Source: Novosphingobium sp. IK01
Lineage (GTDB): Bacteria; Pseudomonadota; Alphaproteobacteria; Sphingomonadales; Sphingomonadaceae
DNA: 64,000 nucleotides
Direction: 5' to 3'
Assembly (NCBI RefSeq): GCF_033242265.1
Contig: NZ_BTFW01000001.1
Location: forward strand, 2,097,001-2,161,000
The notes under the pieces are model-generated. The model saw only the letters and a list, made by a program, of their open reading frames with translations. It had not been told where the DNA came from and made no database searches. The translations under genes and the position numbers were made by a program. Of the stretch, positions 40,863-50,438 are shown piece after piece. How positions within the stretch are numbered: the first letter of the stretch is position 1; each line of letters begins with the position of its first letter.

Positions 40863-42323
40863 TCAGTCTTCGAGCTGGCGCAGCAGGGTGCGCACGTCGC
40901 CGTCCATGTCGGCGTCGCGGTTGCGCAGTTCCTCGATCAGGCGCACCGCGTGGATCACCGTGGAGTGATCGCGGCCACCGAACTTGCGCCCGATTTCCGG
41001 GTACGAGCGCGGGGTCAGCACCTTGGCGAGGTACATCGCCACCTGACGCGGGCGCACGATGGCGCGCGCGCGGCGCTTGGAGGCCATTTCCGTGCGGTCG
41101 ACGCGGTAGAACTGGCAGACCGTGCGCTGGATCTCGTCGATGGTGATACGGCGGCGGTTGGCCGAGAGGATGTCGGTCAACTGCTCTTCGGCCAGTTGCA
41201 GGCTCACCGGCTGGCCGGTCAGCTGGGCAAAGGCGATCAGCTTGTTGAGGCCGCCGACCAGTTCGCGCACGTTGCGGTTGATCGTGCGGGCGAGGAACTC
41301 GACCACGTCCTGGGGCACTTGCGCACTGGTGAAGCGCGAGAGGCGGTGATCGAGGATCTGGCGGCGCAGTTCGATGTCGGCGGGCTGGATGTCGGCGACA
41401 AGGCCCATCGAGAGGCGCGAGAGCAGGCGCTGCTCGACCCCGTCGAGCGCCTGGGGCGCACGGTCGGCGGCAACGATGAGGCGCTTGCCCGCGCTCATCA
41501 GCGCGTCGATCGTGTGGAGGAATTCCTCCTGCGTGCTCGCCTTGCCGATGATGAACTGGATGTCGTCGACCAGCAGCATGTCGAAGCCGCGCAGGCGCGA
41601 CTTGAACTCGATCATCTCGTTCTGGCGCATGGCCTGGACGAATTCGATCATGAACCGCTCGGCCGAGCAATAGAAGATGCGCGCGCCCGGATGGGCGGCG
41701 GCATAGCCATTGGCGATGGCGTGGAGCAGGTGGGTCTTGCCCTGGCCGGTCGAGCCCTTGAGATAGAGCGGCGAGAACTGCGGCGGCTCTGCGGCGGCCA
41801 TGCGCTGGGCGGCGTTCATCGCGAGGATGTTGGCCGAGCCCTGCACGAAGTCGGTAAAGGTCAGCGTGGGATCGATGCCCGAGGAGGCCGCATCGAAACC
41901 GGCCACGCTCGACGAAGCGGCGGCGGGCGCGGCGCGGGCTGCGGGGGCCAGCTTGAGCGCGGTTTCGTTGGCAGCCGCCGGAACGGTCAGCGCAGGCGCG
42001 GCCCCGCCAGCACCCATCCCGCCGACACGCAGTTCGGGCATGGCGCGGCGACGCGGGTGGACGGTGATGCGAACCTGGCGCACTTCGGCACGCGCGATCT
42101 TCCAGGCCAGCGAGAGACGGTCGGCAAAGCGGTCGGCCACCCAGTTGGCCGAAAATTCGGTCGGCAGGAACAGGTCGAGGGTGCCGGTTTCCTTGCAGAA
42201 GCTGCCCAGCTGGATCGGCTTGATCCACTGGGTGTGCAACTGCGGGCCAAGGTCCTTCTTGAGACCCTGGCTGATGTCGGCCCAGTCCGCGGCCAGGTCC
42301 AGAGCTTCCTGGTCCTCGCTCAT
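40863..42323 (-). CDS. dnaA: Chromosomal replication initiator protein DnaA
   Basis: 486 residues from ATG 42323. Domain I (LGPQLHTQWIKPIQL), a variable Ala-rich domain II, the AAA+ domain III with Walker A YLKGSTGQGKTHLLHAIANG and Walker B FDMLLVDDIQFI, and the domain IV DNA-binding helix with the DnaA signature (GGRDHSTVIHAVRLIEEL) near the C-terminus. DnaA binds DnaA boxes and opens oriC. The frame is open upstream to 42638; GTG/ATG codons there could extend the protein, but no family sequence is recognisable before SEDQEALDLAADW. Confidence 0.96.
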   Translation of the reverse strand: MSEDQEALDLAADWADISQGLKKDLGPQLHTQWIKPIQLGSFCKETGTLDLFLPTEFSANWVADRFADRLSLAWKIARAEVRQVRITVHPRRRAMPELRVGGMGAGGAAPALTVPAAANETALKLAPAARAAPAAASSSVAGFDAASSGIDPTLTFTDFVQGSANILAMNAAQRMAAAEPPQFSPLYLKGSTGQGKTHLLHAIANGYAAAHPGARIFYCSAERFMIEFVQAMRQNEMIEFKSRLRGFDMLLVDDIQFIIGKASTQEEFLHTIDALMSAGKRLIVAADRAPQALDGVEQRLLSRLSMGLVADIQPADIELRRQILDHRLSRFTSAQVPQDVVEFLARTINRNVRELVGGLNKLIAFAQLTGQPVSLQLAEEQLTDILSANRRRITIDEIQRTVCQFYRVDRTEMASKRRARAIVRPRQVAMYLAKVLTPRSYPEIGRKFGGRDHSTVIHAVRLIEELRNRDADMDGDVRTLLRQLED

Positions 42324-42742
42324 GCCCCCATCACGTCCTTTCCGGGCCGCCGCGGTCTGCCCGGCAGCGCGCCCGGCACCGACAGAAGCCATTGCAGCCG
42401 AAGCGCCGCGCGCCCCGCCACCGTTGCCGAATTGATCAATCTTCACGCTTAGCTGTCCCACGAATGTCCAGACCTCAAGCCAACTGGCAGCCCCGGCCTC
42501 ACATACCACCAAACCCGCGCACCAAACCCGCGACAGGATCCCCTGACGCAGACGAGACCGCCCGCCCGCCAGTGCCGGGCAGGCACGACGGTTGTCGTAT
42601 CGAGCGATGTTCCGTGACACCGAAAGGCCGTTCGGCACGCATCGCAGCGAACCGGCCGACCAGCGGCGTGAGGCCCTGTCTATGAGGCTCTGCGGGGGCT
42701 GTGAAGCCCACCGGGCGCAAAATTTCTGAAATAATTAGCCTT

Positions 42743-42844
42743 GACTCAACAACTGCGCCATAAACACACAAGTCTCTGATTCAAAACAAATTAATCAAAT
42801 GTCAGCCATGCGAATCGCCATGAATCCAAGCGACTAGGCGAATC
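42743..42844. promoter_or_regulatory. Cluster of five GANTC (CcrM methylation) sites in the dnaA promoter region
   Basis: GACTC at 42743, GATTC at 42778, GAATC at 42812, 42822 and 42840: five sites in 102 bases. CcrM methylates GANTC in many alphaproteobacteria, and in Caulobacter methylation state influences dnaA transcription. The density here is far above the chance rate of one per 256 bases. Confidence 0.6.
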
Positions 42845-42886
42845 TGCCCGCAGCCGACATGACACCGCACGCCGCCGAGACGAAAA

Positions 42887-42911
42887 TGGCCGGCGTTCAT
42901 CACGCCGGCCA
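42887..42911 (-). terminator. Rho-independent terminator of rpsT
   Basis: A 10-bp perfect stem, TGGCCGGCGT and ACGCCGGCCA, with a 5-base loop. On the minus strand it follows the rpsT stop by about 50 bases and ends in TTTTC. Confidence 0.92.
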
Positions 42912-42963
42912 AAGCCGTAATTCTGCGTAGCCCACCCTCCTTAGGAAGATGGGCCGGGCCGAA

Positions 42964-43224
42964 TCAGAGAGCAGCGACTCGCTTCGACAGGCGCGAGAGC
43001 TTGCGGGCAGCGGTGTTCTTGTGAACGACGCCGCGGGCCACGCCACGGGCCAGCTCGGGCTGCGCAGCCTTGAGGGCTTCGGCGGCCACGGTCTTGTCGC
43101 CACCGGCCAGAGCGGCCTCGACCTTCTTCACGAAGGTGCGGATGCGCGAAAGGCGGTTGCCGTTGATTTCGGCGCGGCGTTCGTTGCGACGGATGCGCTT
43201 GCGGGCTTGCGGCGTATTGGCCAT
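42964..43224 (-). CDS. rpsT: 30S ribosomal protein S20
   Basis: 86 residues. [20 protein letters not shown] is the typical S20 N-terminus and [22 protein letters not shown] the C-terminus. S20 binds 16S rRNA early in 30S assembly. The start at 43224 is set by the family; the 12 residues in frame upstream are not conserved. The rpsT-dnaA order is common in alphaproteobacteria. Confidence 0.97.
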   Translation of the reverse strand: MANTPQARKRIRRNERRAEINGNRLSRIRTFVKKVEAALAGGDKTVAAEALKAAQPELARGVARGVVHKNTAARKLSRLSKRVAAL

Positions 43225-43399
43225 GTTTGTCCTGTTTCGTCCTCTGGCGGGCCACCCCAAGGGGCGGGCCGGGAATGTCCTGGTGCTTGCACGTACAAGG
43301 CGGGCAAGCCCGCCGGAAAGCGGCGCCCTTACCGAGCTTGTGGCGAATCGTCAAGGCGATGTCTGGCCCCACGCCCTCCATCGGCCCTTTCGGGACCAG

Positions 43400-44455
43400 T
43401 CAGGGGGCGATCCATCCGGCCAGTTCACGCCGAACGAGCGCCTCTAGCAGATCGATCCCCCCCTGCGAAGCATTAAGACAGGCCAGCGCGGCAAATTGCG
43501 TGCCCCCTGCCGCCACGAAGTCGTCGCGCCCGCGCAGGGCCAGTTCCTCCAGCGTTTCGAGGCAGTCCGCCGAAAAGCCCGGCGCGGCGATGGCCACCGC
43601 GCGCGTGCCGCTGCGCGCCAGTTCGACCAGCGTGGCATCGGTTGCCGGTTCGAGCCACTTGGCCCGGCCAAAGCGCGACTGGAAGCTGGTCATGACCCGC
43701 AAGCCCGGATGGCTGCGCGCAAAGGCCGCTTCGAGCAGGCGCGAGGTCTTGCGGCAATGGCAGTGATAGGGATCGCCCAGATGGAGCGTGCGCTCGGGCA
43801 TGCCGTGATAGCTGAGCAGCAGCACTTCGGGCACGAAGGCCAGATCGGCGATCTGGCGCGCCAGATCGGCATGGAGCGCCTCGATCGCCGCCGGATCGTC
43901 GTGATAGGGGGGCAGCGTGCGCAGCGCGGGCAGGCGGCGGCGCGCCGTGATCCACGCGGCCAGCCCGTCGAGTGCGCTGGCGGTCGTCGCGCCCGAATAT
44001 TGCGGGTAGAGCGGGGCGACGAGGATGCGCTCGCATCCGGCCTCCAGCAGGGCGTCGAGTTCCTGCGCCATCGCCGGGTTCTGGTAGCGCATGGCGTGGC
44101 GCACCACCACGGCCTCGCCCAGACGCTCCTGAAGTGCGCGGGCCTGCGCCGCCGTGATCGCCGCCAGCGGCGAGCCATCCGGCCCCCAGACCTGCTGATA
44201 GGCATGGGCGGATTTGGCCGGGCGCGTGCGCAGGATGATGCCGTGGAGGATCGGCAACCAGAGCAGGCGCGGGATCTCGACCACGCGGCGGTCCGACAGG
44301 AACTCGCGCAAGTAGCGCCGCACGGCGCCGGGCGTGGGCGCATCGGGCGTGCCCAGATTGACCAGCAGGACACCCACCCGCCCGGTCTTCACGCGCAGGT
44401 GATCGGCAGGAAGGGCTGCGGGACAGGCATGAGGAGCGGCAGGAGGGATCATCAC
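43400..44455 (-). CDS. hemH: Ferrochelatase
   Basis: 351 residues. It inserts Fe2+ into protoporphyrin IX, the last step of protoheme synthesis. VGVLLVNLGTPDAPTPGAVRRYLREFLSD is the classic N-terminal block. VLLLSYHGMPERTLHLGDPYHCHC contains the metal-binding His and a His/Cys-rich loop; SFQSRFGRAKWLEPATD and the conserved Glu region FSADCLETLEEL follow. Its ATG overlaps the stop of the upstream molybdenum hydroxylase gene (44452-44455). Confidence 0.95.
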   Translation of the reverse strand: MMIPPAAPHACPAALPADHLRVKTGRVGVLLVNLGTPDAPTPGAVRRYLREFLSDRRVVEIPRLLWLPILHGIILRTRPAKSAHAYQQVWGPDGSPLAAITAAQARALQERLGEAVVVRHAMRYQNPAMAQELDALLEAGCERILVAPLYPQYSGATTASALDGLAAWITARRRLPALRTLPPYHDDPAAIEALHADLARQIADLAFVPEVLLLSYHGMPERTLHLGDPYHCHCRKTSRLLEAAFARSHPGLRVMTSFQSRFGRAKWLEPATDATLVELARSGTRAVAIAAPGFSADCLETLEELALRGRDDFVAAGGTQFAALACLNASQGGIDLLEALVRRELAGWIAP

Positions 44456-46746
44456 AGGCCTTCTGAAAGGAGGGGCAGGCGGCGCAATCGCAGCCCGGTG
44501 GCCGAAAACAGCGCATTGGCAATGGCCGGAGCCACCGCCACCACGCCCAGCTCGCCCGGATCGAAGGGCGCGAAGGCCTCGGCGTCACGCTGTCCCGGCA
44601 GTTGAGGGGGCCCATCGATAAAGACAATATCGACCTTGGGGCAATCGGCCAGCAAGGGCAGGCCAAGCTGGCCCAGACGCCCGGCCAGGGGCCTGCCCCC
44701 GGCATAGCCGGTGCTGCCCCCCACCGCCAGACCGAGGCCGAAGATCAGCCCGCCCTCGATCTGCTGGCGCGCCAGATCGGCGTTGATCACCCGCCCGATG
44801 TCGACACAGGCGCAAAGGCGCTCCACCCGGATCGCATCGGCCTGCCTTTGCGCGGTGGCGACCACGGCCACATGCCCCTCGCGCAGGCCTTCGGGCGTGT
44901 CGAGCCGCATCGTATGGCAGGCGATCCCCTGCCCCGAGGCATCCCCCCCGCCACCCCACATCGCGGCCCGCGCCACCCCTTGCAGGCAGGCGGCCAGACG
45001 CGGCTGGTGACCAAGCATCGCCATGCGGAAGGCCAGCGGCTCGGCCCCGCCAAAATGCGCGCATTCGTCGATGAAGCTCTCGGTCAGGAACGCGCTGATC
45101 GCGTGGCCCCCGCCGCGCATCCGCGCGGTCGGCAAGGGCACGTGCACCGGCACATGCTCGACCGCGCATTCGGGGATCGCATAAGGCGGCATCGCCCCTT
45201 CGAGCGCGAGCGGATCGGCACTGTCCTGCCAGCGCGCGCGGGCACTGGCCGCGCCTTCGCCGTTCACCACCCGCGCCGCCGTCTCGCGCAGGCTCGCCGG
45301 GCAGGCGATCCGCGCGCGCCAGCCGAGCAGTTGCTGGCGATCGGGCCCCATCCCCGCGTCGAGCCGGGCGGCCACCGGCATGCGCGGAAAGCCGGCCAGC
45401 GCCTCCTGCCAGCGCGACCAGGTGAGTTGCACGGGCTTGCCTGTCGCCCGCGCGAGCGCGGCGGCCTCGGCCGCGATCCGCATGTCGAGCCGCGCGTCGA
45501 AGCTGCCCCCCGCCTCCATCGGATAGACCACCACCGCGCTTTCACGCACCTGCGCCGCGCGCGCGCCCTCGCGGCGGGCGGCTTCGGGTGCCTGCGTCGC
45601 CAGCCAGAGTTCGAGGCGCCCGTGTTCGAGCCGCGCAGTGCAGGTGGCGGTTTCGAGCGGGGCATGAAGCGCCGGTTCGATATCGTAGCGCGCCGACAGG
45701 CTCGGCTGGGCGAGCAGCGCGTCAGGATCGCCCTGCGCCCACAGGCGATGGCGCGTGCCCTCGCGCAGGGCCTTATCGAGCGCGGCGTCGATGGAATTGG
45801 TATCGGCCACGATTCCGTGGCGGGAATGAAAGCGCGGCTCCATCGCCTGCACCGCGCGATTTGCCGCATGCCATGTCGTGCCGATGGCGGCCAGCCAGCC
45901 GCGCGCATGGACCACGCCCAGACACCCCGGCACCCGCGCGGCGGCCTGCGCATCCCAGCTTGCCAGAACCGTGTCGCCCTGCGGCCCATGGGCAATCGCC
46001 GCATGGACCATGCCCGGCAGGCGCACGTCCCCGGCAAAGACGAAGCTGCCATCGACTTTGGCAGGCAGGTCGAGCCGGGGAAAGGCCAGCGGTCCGCCCA
46101 AAGCCACCTGATCAGGCCGCTCGCGCGCGGGGCTTTCGCGCAAGACCGGCTCCTCGGGCGCCTCCTGCGCCAGCGCCGCCTCGACCAGATCGGCGAAGGC
46201 CAGCTTGCGGCCTTTGCCGACAACCGCATGATCGCGGGTGTCGAGCGTGCCCGCCTCCACGCCCCAGCGCGCCGCCGCCGCCGCGACCAGCATCATGCGC
46301 AAGCCCGCCGCCGCCCGCCGCAACGGCGCCTCGAACGCGGCCAGCCCCGTGCCAGCCACGGTCGCCATCACCGGATCGGCGGAAAGGACCGGCAACCACG
46401 CCGGTCGCGTCAACGGCGCCCAGCACGCGCCCAGCACCGCATCGGCATAGACCGGGCTGACCGGCGCCGGCTCGACCGCCACCCGCCGCCAGTCCGCGCC
46501 CAGCTCCACCGCGACGATCTGGGCGAACAGGCTCGTCACCCCCTGCCCCATCTCGCAGGCCGGAACCGCCACGCTCAAGGTGCCATCGCGCGCCAGCTTG
46601 AGATAGCTGTCGACCACATGCTGCCCACGCGCAGCCACCAGCGGCGAGCCATAGCGCCTCGGCACGAGCGCAAACCCGGCCACCAGCGCACCGCCTGCGC
46701 CCAGGCCGATCAACAGGCCACGCCGGGTGGGCTTGTGCAGTGCCAT
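44452..46746 (-). CDS. Xanthine dehydrogenase-family molybdopterin-binding subunit (IorB-like)
   Basis: 764 residues. A twin-arginine-type N-terminus (PTRRGLLIGLGAGGALVAGF) points to the periplasm. The molybdenum cofactor-binding subunit pattern of isoquinoline 1-oxidoreductase beta and aldehyde dehydrogenases is seen in ACEMGQGVTSLFAQIVAVELG, YPMEAGGSFDARLDMRIAAEA, RGGGHAISAFLTESFIDECA and VDIGRVINADLARQQIEGG. No small [2Fe-2S] subunit gene is adjacent. The substrate is unknown. Start at 46746 removes an upstream extension made of repeat sequence. Confidence 0.87.
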   Translation of the reverse strand: MALHKPTRRGLLIGLGAGGALVAGFALVPRRYGSPLVAARGQHVVDSYLKLARDGTLSVAVPACEMGQGVTSLFAQIVAVELGADWRRVAVEPAPVSPVYADAVLGACWAPLTRPAWLPVLSADPVMATVAGTGLAAFEAPLRRAAAGLRMMLVAAAAARWGVEAGTLDTRDHAVVGKGRKLAFADLVEAALAQEAPEEPVLRESPARERPDQVALGGPLAFPRLDLPAKVDGSFVFAGDVRLPGMVHAAIAHGPQGDTVLASWDAQAAARVPGCLGVVHARGWLAAIGTTWHAANRAVQAMEPRFHSRHGIVADTNSIDAALDKALREGTRHRLWAQGDPDALLAQPSLSARYDIEPALHAPLETATCTARLEHGRLELWLATQAPEAARREGARAAQVRESAVVVYPMEAGGSFDARLDMRIAAEAAALARATGKPVQLTWSRWQEALAGFPRMPVAARLDAGMGPDRQQLLGWRARIACPASLRETAARVVNGEGAASARARWQDSADPLALEGAMPPYAIPECAVEHVPVHVPLPTARMRGGGHAISAFLTESFIDECAHFGGAEPLAFRMAMLGHQPRLAACLQGVARAAMWGGGGDASGQGIACHTMRLDTPEGLREGHVAVVATAQRQADAIRVERLCACVDIGRVINADLARQQIEGGLIFGLGLAVGGSTGYAGGRPLAGRLGQLGLPLLADCPKVDIVFIDGPPQLPGQRDAEAFAPFDPGELGVVAVAPAIANALFSATGLRLRRLPLLSEGL

Positions 46747-46783
46747 CACGCGTTCCCGGAAGAAAAAAGGAAGAAAAGAGAAT

Positions 46784-46830
46784 AGCAGGGGCCATCGCCC
46801 CTGCACCCCATTATCTTGGGCGATGTGGGC
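46784..46830. repeat. Dispersed GGGGCC-type hairpin repeat, copy 3
   Basis: GCAGGGGCCATCGCCCCTGC hairpin followed by ACCCCATTATCTTGGG. It is the same core as copies at 13950 and 39312. It lies in the leader upstream of the molybdenum hydroxylase gene. Confidence 0.82.
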
Positions 46831-46881
46831 ACGTTCGGATTTTTGGAGAACATCCTGAAGTTTGAATTTTTATAGACTTCA

Positions 46882-46913
46882 TTCGTCATCCCCGCCTACG
46901 CGGGGATGACGAA
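46882..46913. repeat. REP-like palindrome, possible terminator for mrp
   Basis: Perfect 14-bp inverted repeat, TTCGTCATCCCCGC and GCGGGGATGACGAA, around CTAC, 5 bases from the mrp stop. Palindromes with the CGTCATCCCCGC core are frequent intergenic elements in many proteobacteria. Here it may help end the mrp transcript. Confidence 0.85.
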
Positions 46914-46918
46914 ATATC

Positions 46919-47893
<975 letters not shown>

Positions 47894-47929
47894 TGGTATC
47901 TCGTCCTTTGCTCTGGGCCTTGGTGCCTG

Positions 47930-48073
47930 ATCCGAAACTGCCGTTTCGGATCGTTCGGCACCGGCCCGCTCCCCCACCCGGCCTCCCTACGATAGTACCC
48001 TATGGGAGGTCGGGTGGGGGAGCGGGCCGGTGCCGAACCGAAATTCGCCTCTTCGGCGAATTTCGAATCAGAC
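47930..48073. repeat. Long palindromic intergenic element, copy B (loop inverted)
   Basis: Arms 47953-47987 and 48004-48038 pair over 34 of 35 positions around the loop TACGATAGTACCCTAT, the exact reverse complement of the loop in copy A. The flanking small hairpins (CCGAAACTGCCGTTTCGG; AAATTCGCC/GGCGAATTT) keep the same orientation as in copy A. It occupies the divergent promoter region between mrp and hflK. Confidence 0.93.
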
Positions 48074-48234
48074 TCCTGCCCTTGCGGGAGGCGCCCGCTT
48101 GCGGTTCGCCCCTAGCAGACGAAATTTGGGAACGAGACCCTGTTTTTCACGCCAGACCTTCCTATAACACCTCTCATGACTGCATTTGGTGGACTGCCTC
48201 CGCGCGCCCCGGCGCCCCTTTCGGTATTCAGGCC

Positions 48235-49434
48235 ATGACCGGCCCCAAGAGCCCGTGGGGCAGCGACGGGGAGCCTCCAAAGAGCGATACCCCGGCAGAA
48301 CAGAACGGGACGGACAGCACCAGGCCCCCCGAAGAAACCCCCGCTGGAGAGGCCCCTGCGGACGAACCCGGCCAGCCGGGCGCCCCGCGCAATCCCTGGC
48401 TCCCGCCCAGCCGCGAACCGCGCCGCCCACCCAGCATCGAGGACATCTTTCGCGCCCGCGCAGGCGGCAAGCCCGGTAACGGCGGCGGGAATGGGGGCAA
48501 AGGCGGTGGTGGTGGCGGCAATCCGCTCTGGGGCCCCGGCGGGCCGACGCTGCGCCTGCCCCCGCGCCCCGATGGCAAGTCGTGGGCGCCGCTCGGGCTG
48601 GCGGCGCTGGCCCTGCTGTGGATCGGCGCCTCGACCGTCCACCGCCTCGCCCCGCAGGAACAGGGCGTGGTCACCACGTTCGGGTCCTATTCGGGCACGC
48701 TCCATCCGGGCGTCTCGTTCACGCTGCCCTGGCCGATCCAGTCGGTCGAGACGCGCGACGTGACCTCGATCCAGCGTTTCACCTTCCCCGAGGGCGATAG
48801 CGAGCGCCTGATGCTCACCGGCGACCAGAACCTCGTCAACCTGAGCTATCTGGTCCGCTGGAACATCAAGGATCTCAAGCTCTACACGTTCCAGCTGGCC
48901 GAGCCCGACCAGACCGTGCGCGAGGTGGCCGAAGCCTCGATGCGCGCCGCCATCGCCGAGGTTACCCTCAACGATGCCATGGGCACGGGCCGCGCGATGA
49001 TCGAGCAGAACGTGCGCGAGCGGATGCAGCGCGTGCTCGACGCCTATCATTCCGGGGTCAAGATCCAGGGGGTCGAGATCACCAAGATCGACCCGCCCGC
49101 AAAGGTCGTCGATGCCTTCAAGGAAGTGCTCGCCGCCCAGCAGGACGCGCAGAGCGAGGTCAACCGCGCGCAGGCCTGGGCCCAGCAGAAGACCGCCGCC
49201 GCACAGGCCGCCGCCGCCGCCTTCGACATGGTCTATGGCCAGTACAAGCTGGCCCCCGAAGTGACCAAGCGGCGCATGTACTATGAAACGATGGAGCGCG
49301 TGCTGAGCCAGACCGACAAGGTGATCGTCGAGGCGCCCGGCACGGTGCCCTATCTGCCCCTGCCTGCGCTCAGGCAGCGCCCCGCACCGGACGCCACCCC
49401 CGATCCGGCCTCGCAGAAAGGGAGCAATCCCTGA
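48235..49434 (+). CDS. hflK: FtsH protease modulator HflK
   Basis: 399 residues. A Pro/Gly-rich cytoplasmic N-terminus is followed by one membrane segment (PLGLAALALLWIGASTVHRL) and an SPFH/band-7 domain (LAPQEQGVVTTFGSYSGTLHPGVSFTLPWP, AYHSGVKIQGVEITKIDPP). HflK with HflC forms the large cage that regulates the membrane protease FtsH. TGATG overlap with hflC. The long Gly-rich stretch around residue 90 is usual for HflK. Confidence 0.95.
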   Translation: MTGPKSPWGSDGEPPKSDTPAEQNGTDSTRPPEETPAGEAPADEPGQPGAPRNPWLPPSREPRRPPSIEDIFRARAGGKPGNGGGNGGKGGGGGGNPLWGPGGPTLRLPPRPDGKSWAPLGLAALALLWIGASTVHRLAPQEQGVVTTFGSYSGTLHPGVSFTLPWPIQSVETRDVTSIQRFTFPEGDSERLMLTGDQNLVNLSYLVRWNIKDLKLYTFQLAEPDQTVREVAEASMRAAIAEVTLNDAMGTGRAMIEQNVRERMQRVLDAYHSGVKIQGVEITKIDPPAKVVDAFKEVLAAQQDAQSEVNRAQAWAQQKTAAAQAAAAAFDMVYGQYKLAPEVTKRRMYYETMERVLSQTDKVIVEAPGTVPYLPLPALRQRPAPDATPDPASQKGSNP

Positions 49435-50276
49435 TGGAACGCTTCCTGCAAGACAATCGCCGCCTGCTGGCGGGCGCGGCCATCGCGGTGGTCGCGCTGC
49501 TCTCGTGCCTGACCACCGTTCCCGAGACCCAGCAAGCCGTCGTCGTGCGGCTGGGCGATCCGGTCCGCGTGATCAACCGCTTCCGCCCCAATGCCGATTT
49601 CGGACAGACCGGCGCGGGGCTGGTCTGGCGCATCCCGCTGCTCGAACAGGTCGTGCGGATCGACAAGCGCGTGCTCGATGTCGACATGGAGCGCCAGCAG
49701 GTCACCTCGCTCGACCAGCGCCGCCTCGAAGTCGATGCCTATGCCCGCTTCCGCGTGATCGATCCGATCAAGATGTACCAGACCGCCGGAACCGTCGACA
49801 AAGTGGCCGAGCAGCTCCAGCCGATCCTCAATTCGGTACTGCGCCAGGAACTGGGCAAGCGCACGTTCGCCTCGCTGCTCACGCCCGAGCGCGGCGCGGC
49901 CATGGTCCATATCCGCGAAGGGCTCGACCGCGAGGCACGCGAATATGGCGCGCAAGTGATCGACGTGCGGATCAAGCGCGCCGACCTTCCCGACGGCACC
50001 CCGCTCGAATCGGCTTTCACCCGCATGGCCACCGCCCGCAACCAGGAAGCCACCACGATCCGCGCCCAGGGCGACAAGAACGCCCAGATCATCCGCGCCC
50101 AGGCCGATGCCGAGGCCGCGCGGACCTATGCCGCCAGTTTCGGCAAGGACCCGGAGTTCTACGACTTCTACCGCGCGATGCAGAGCTATGACGCGACTTT
50201 CGCGCAAAAGGGCTCCAGCACCTCGATCATCCTGTCCCCCGACAACCGCTATCTCAAGCAATTCCGCGGGCAATGA
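49434..50276 (+). CDS. hflC: FtsH protease modulator HflC
   Basis: 280 residues. N-terminal membrane segment (LLAGAAIAVVALLSCLTTVP) and band-7 domain (ETQQAVVVRLGDPVRVINRF, LLEQVVRIDKRVLDVDMERQQ). The C-terminal ATTIRAQGDKNAQIIRAQADAEAARTYAASFGKDPEFYDFYR is the HflC hallmark. Partner of HflK in the periplasmic cage around FtsH. Its ATG overlaps the hflK stop. Confidence 0.95.
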   Translation: MERFLQDNRRLLAGAAIAVVALLSCLTTVPETQQAVVVRLGDPVRVINRFRPNADFGQTGAGLVWRIPLLEQVVRIDKRVLDVDMERQQVTSLDQRRLEVDAYARFRVIDPIKMYQTAGTVDKVAEQLQPILNSVLRQELGKRTFASLLTPERGAAMVHIREGLDREAREYGAQVIDVRIKRADLPDGTPLESAFTRMATARNQEATTIRAQGDKNAQIIRAQADAEAARTYAASFGKDPEFYDFYRAMQSYDATFAQKGSSTSIILSPDNRYLKQFRGQ

Positions 50277-50438
50277 GGCCTTCCCCCCCTTCAAATCCGC
50301 GTTTTGTTGCACAGATTAACGGGACCCGTTCCATTCAAAGTCCGTTCATGCGACGAAGCGTGAAACATACCCCGTGACCGGGCGCGGATTTCCCTCATTT
50401 TTCGCGTCTCGCAAACTGCCAGTAAAGGATCTACCCTC

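Larger units (their letters stand above)
42324..42963. other. Long non-coding region between rpsT and dnaA
   Basis: 640 bases. From the rpsT side it holds the rpsT terminator (42887-42911), then an AT-rich stretch (about 42715-42840) that stands out in this GC-rich sequence and must contain the dnaA promoter, then a GC-rich leader of about 390 bases. Five GANTC sites lie in the AT-rich part. No gene or clear DnaA box (TTATCCACA) is seen here. Confidence 0.65.

Noticed and set aside
42715..42840. AT-rich segment upstream of dnaA as the replication origin
   Set aside because: It is the most AT-rich part of the area but contains no sequence close to TTATCCACA, so I list it only as promoter region with GANTC sites.
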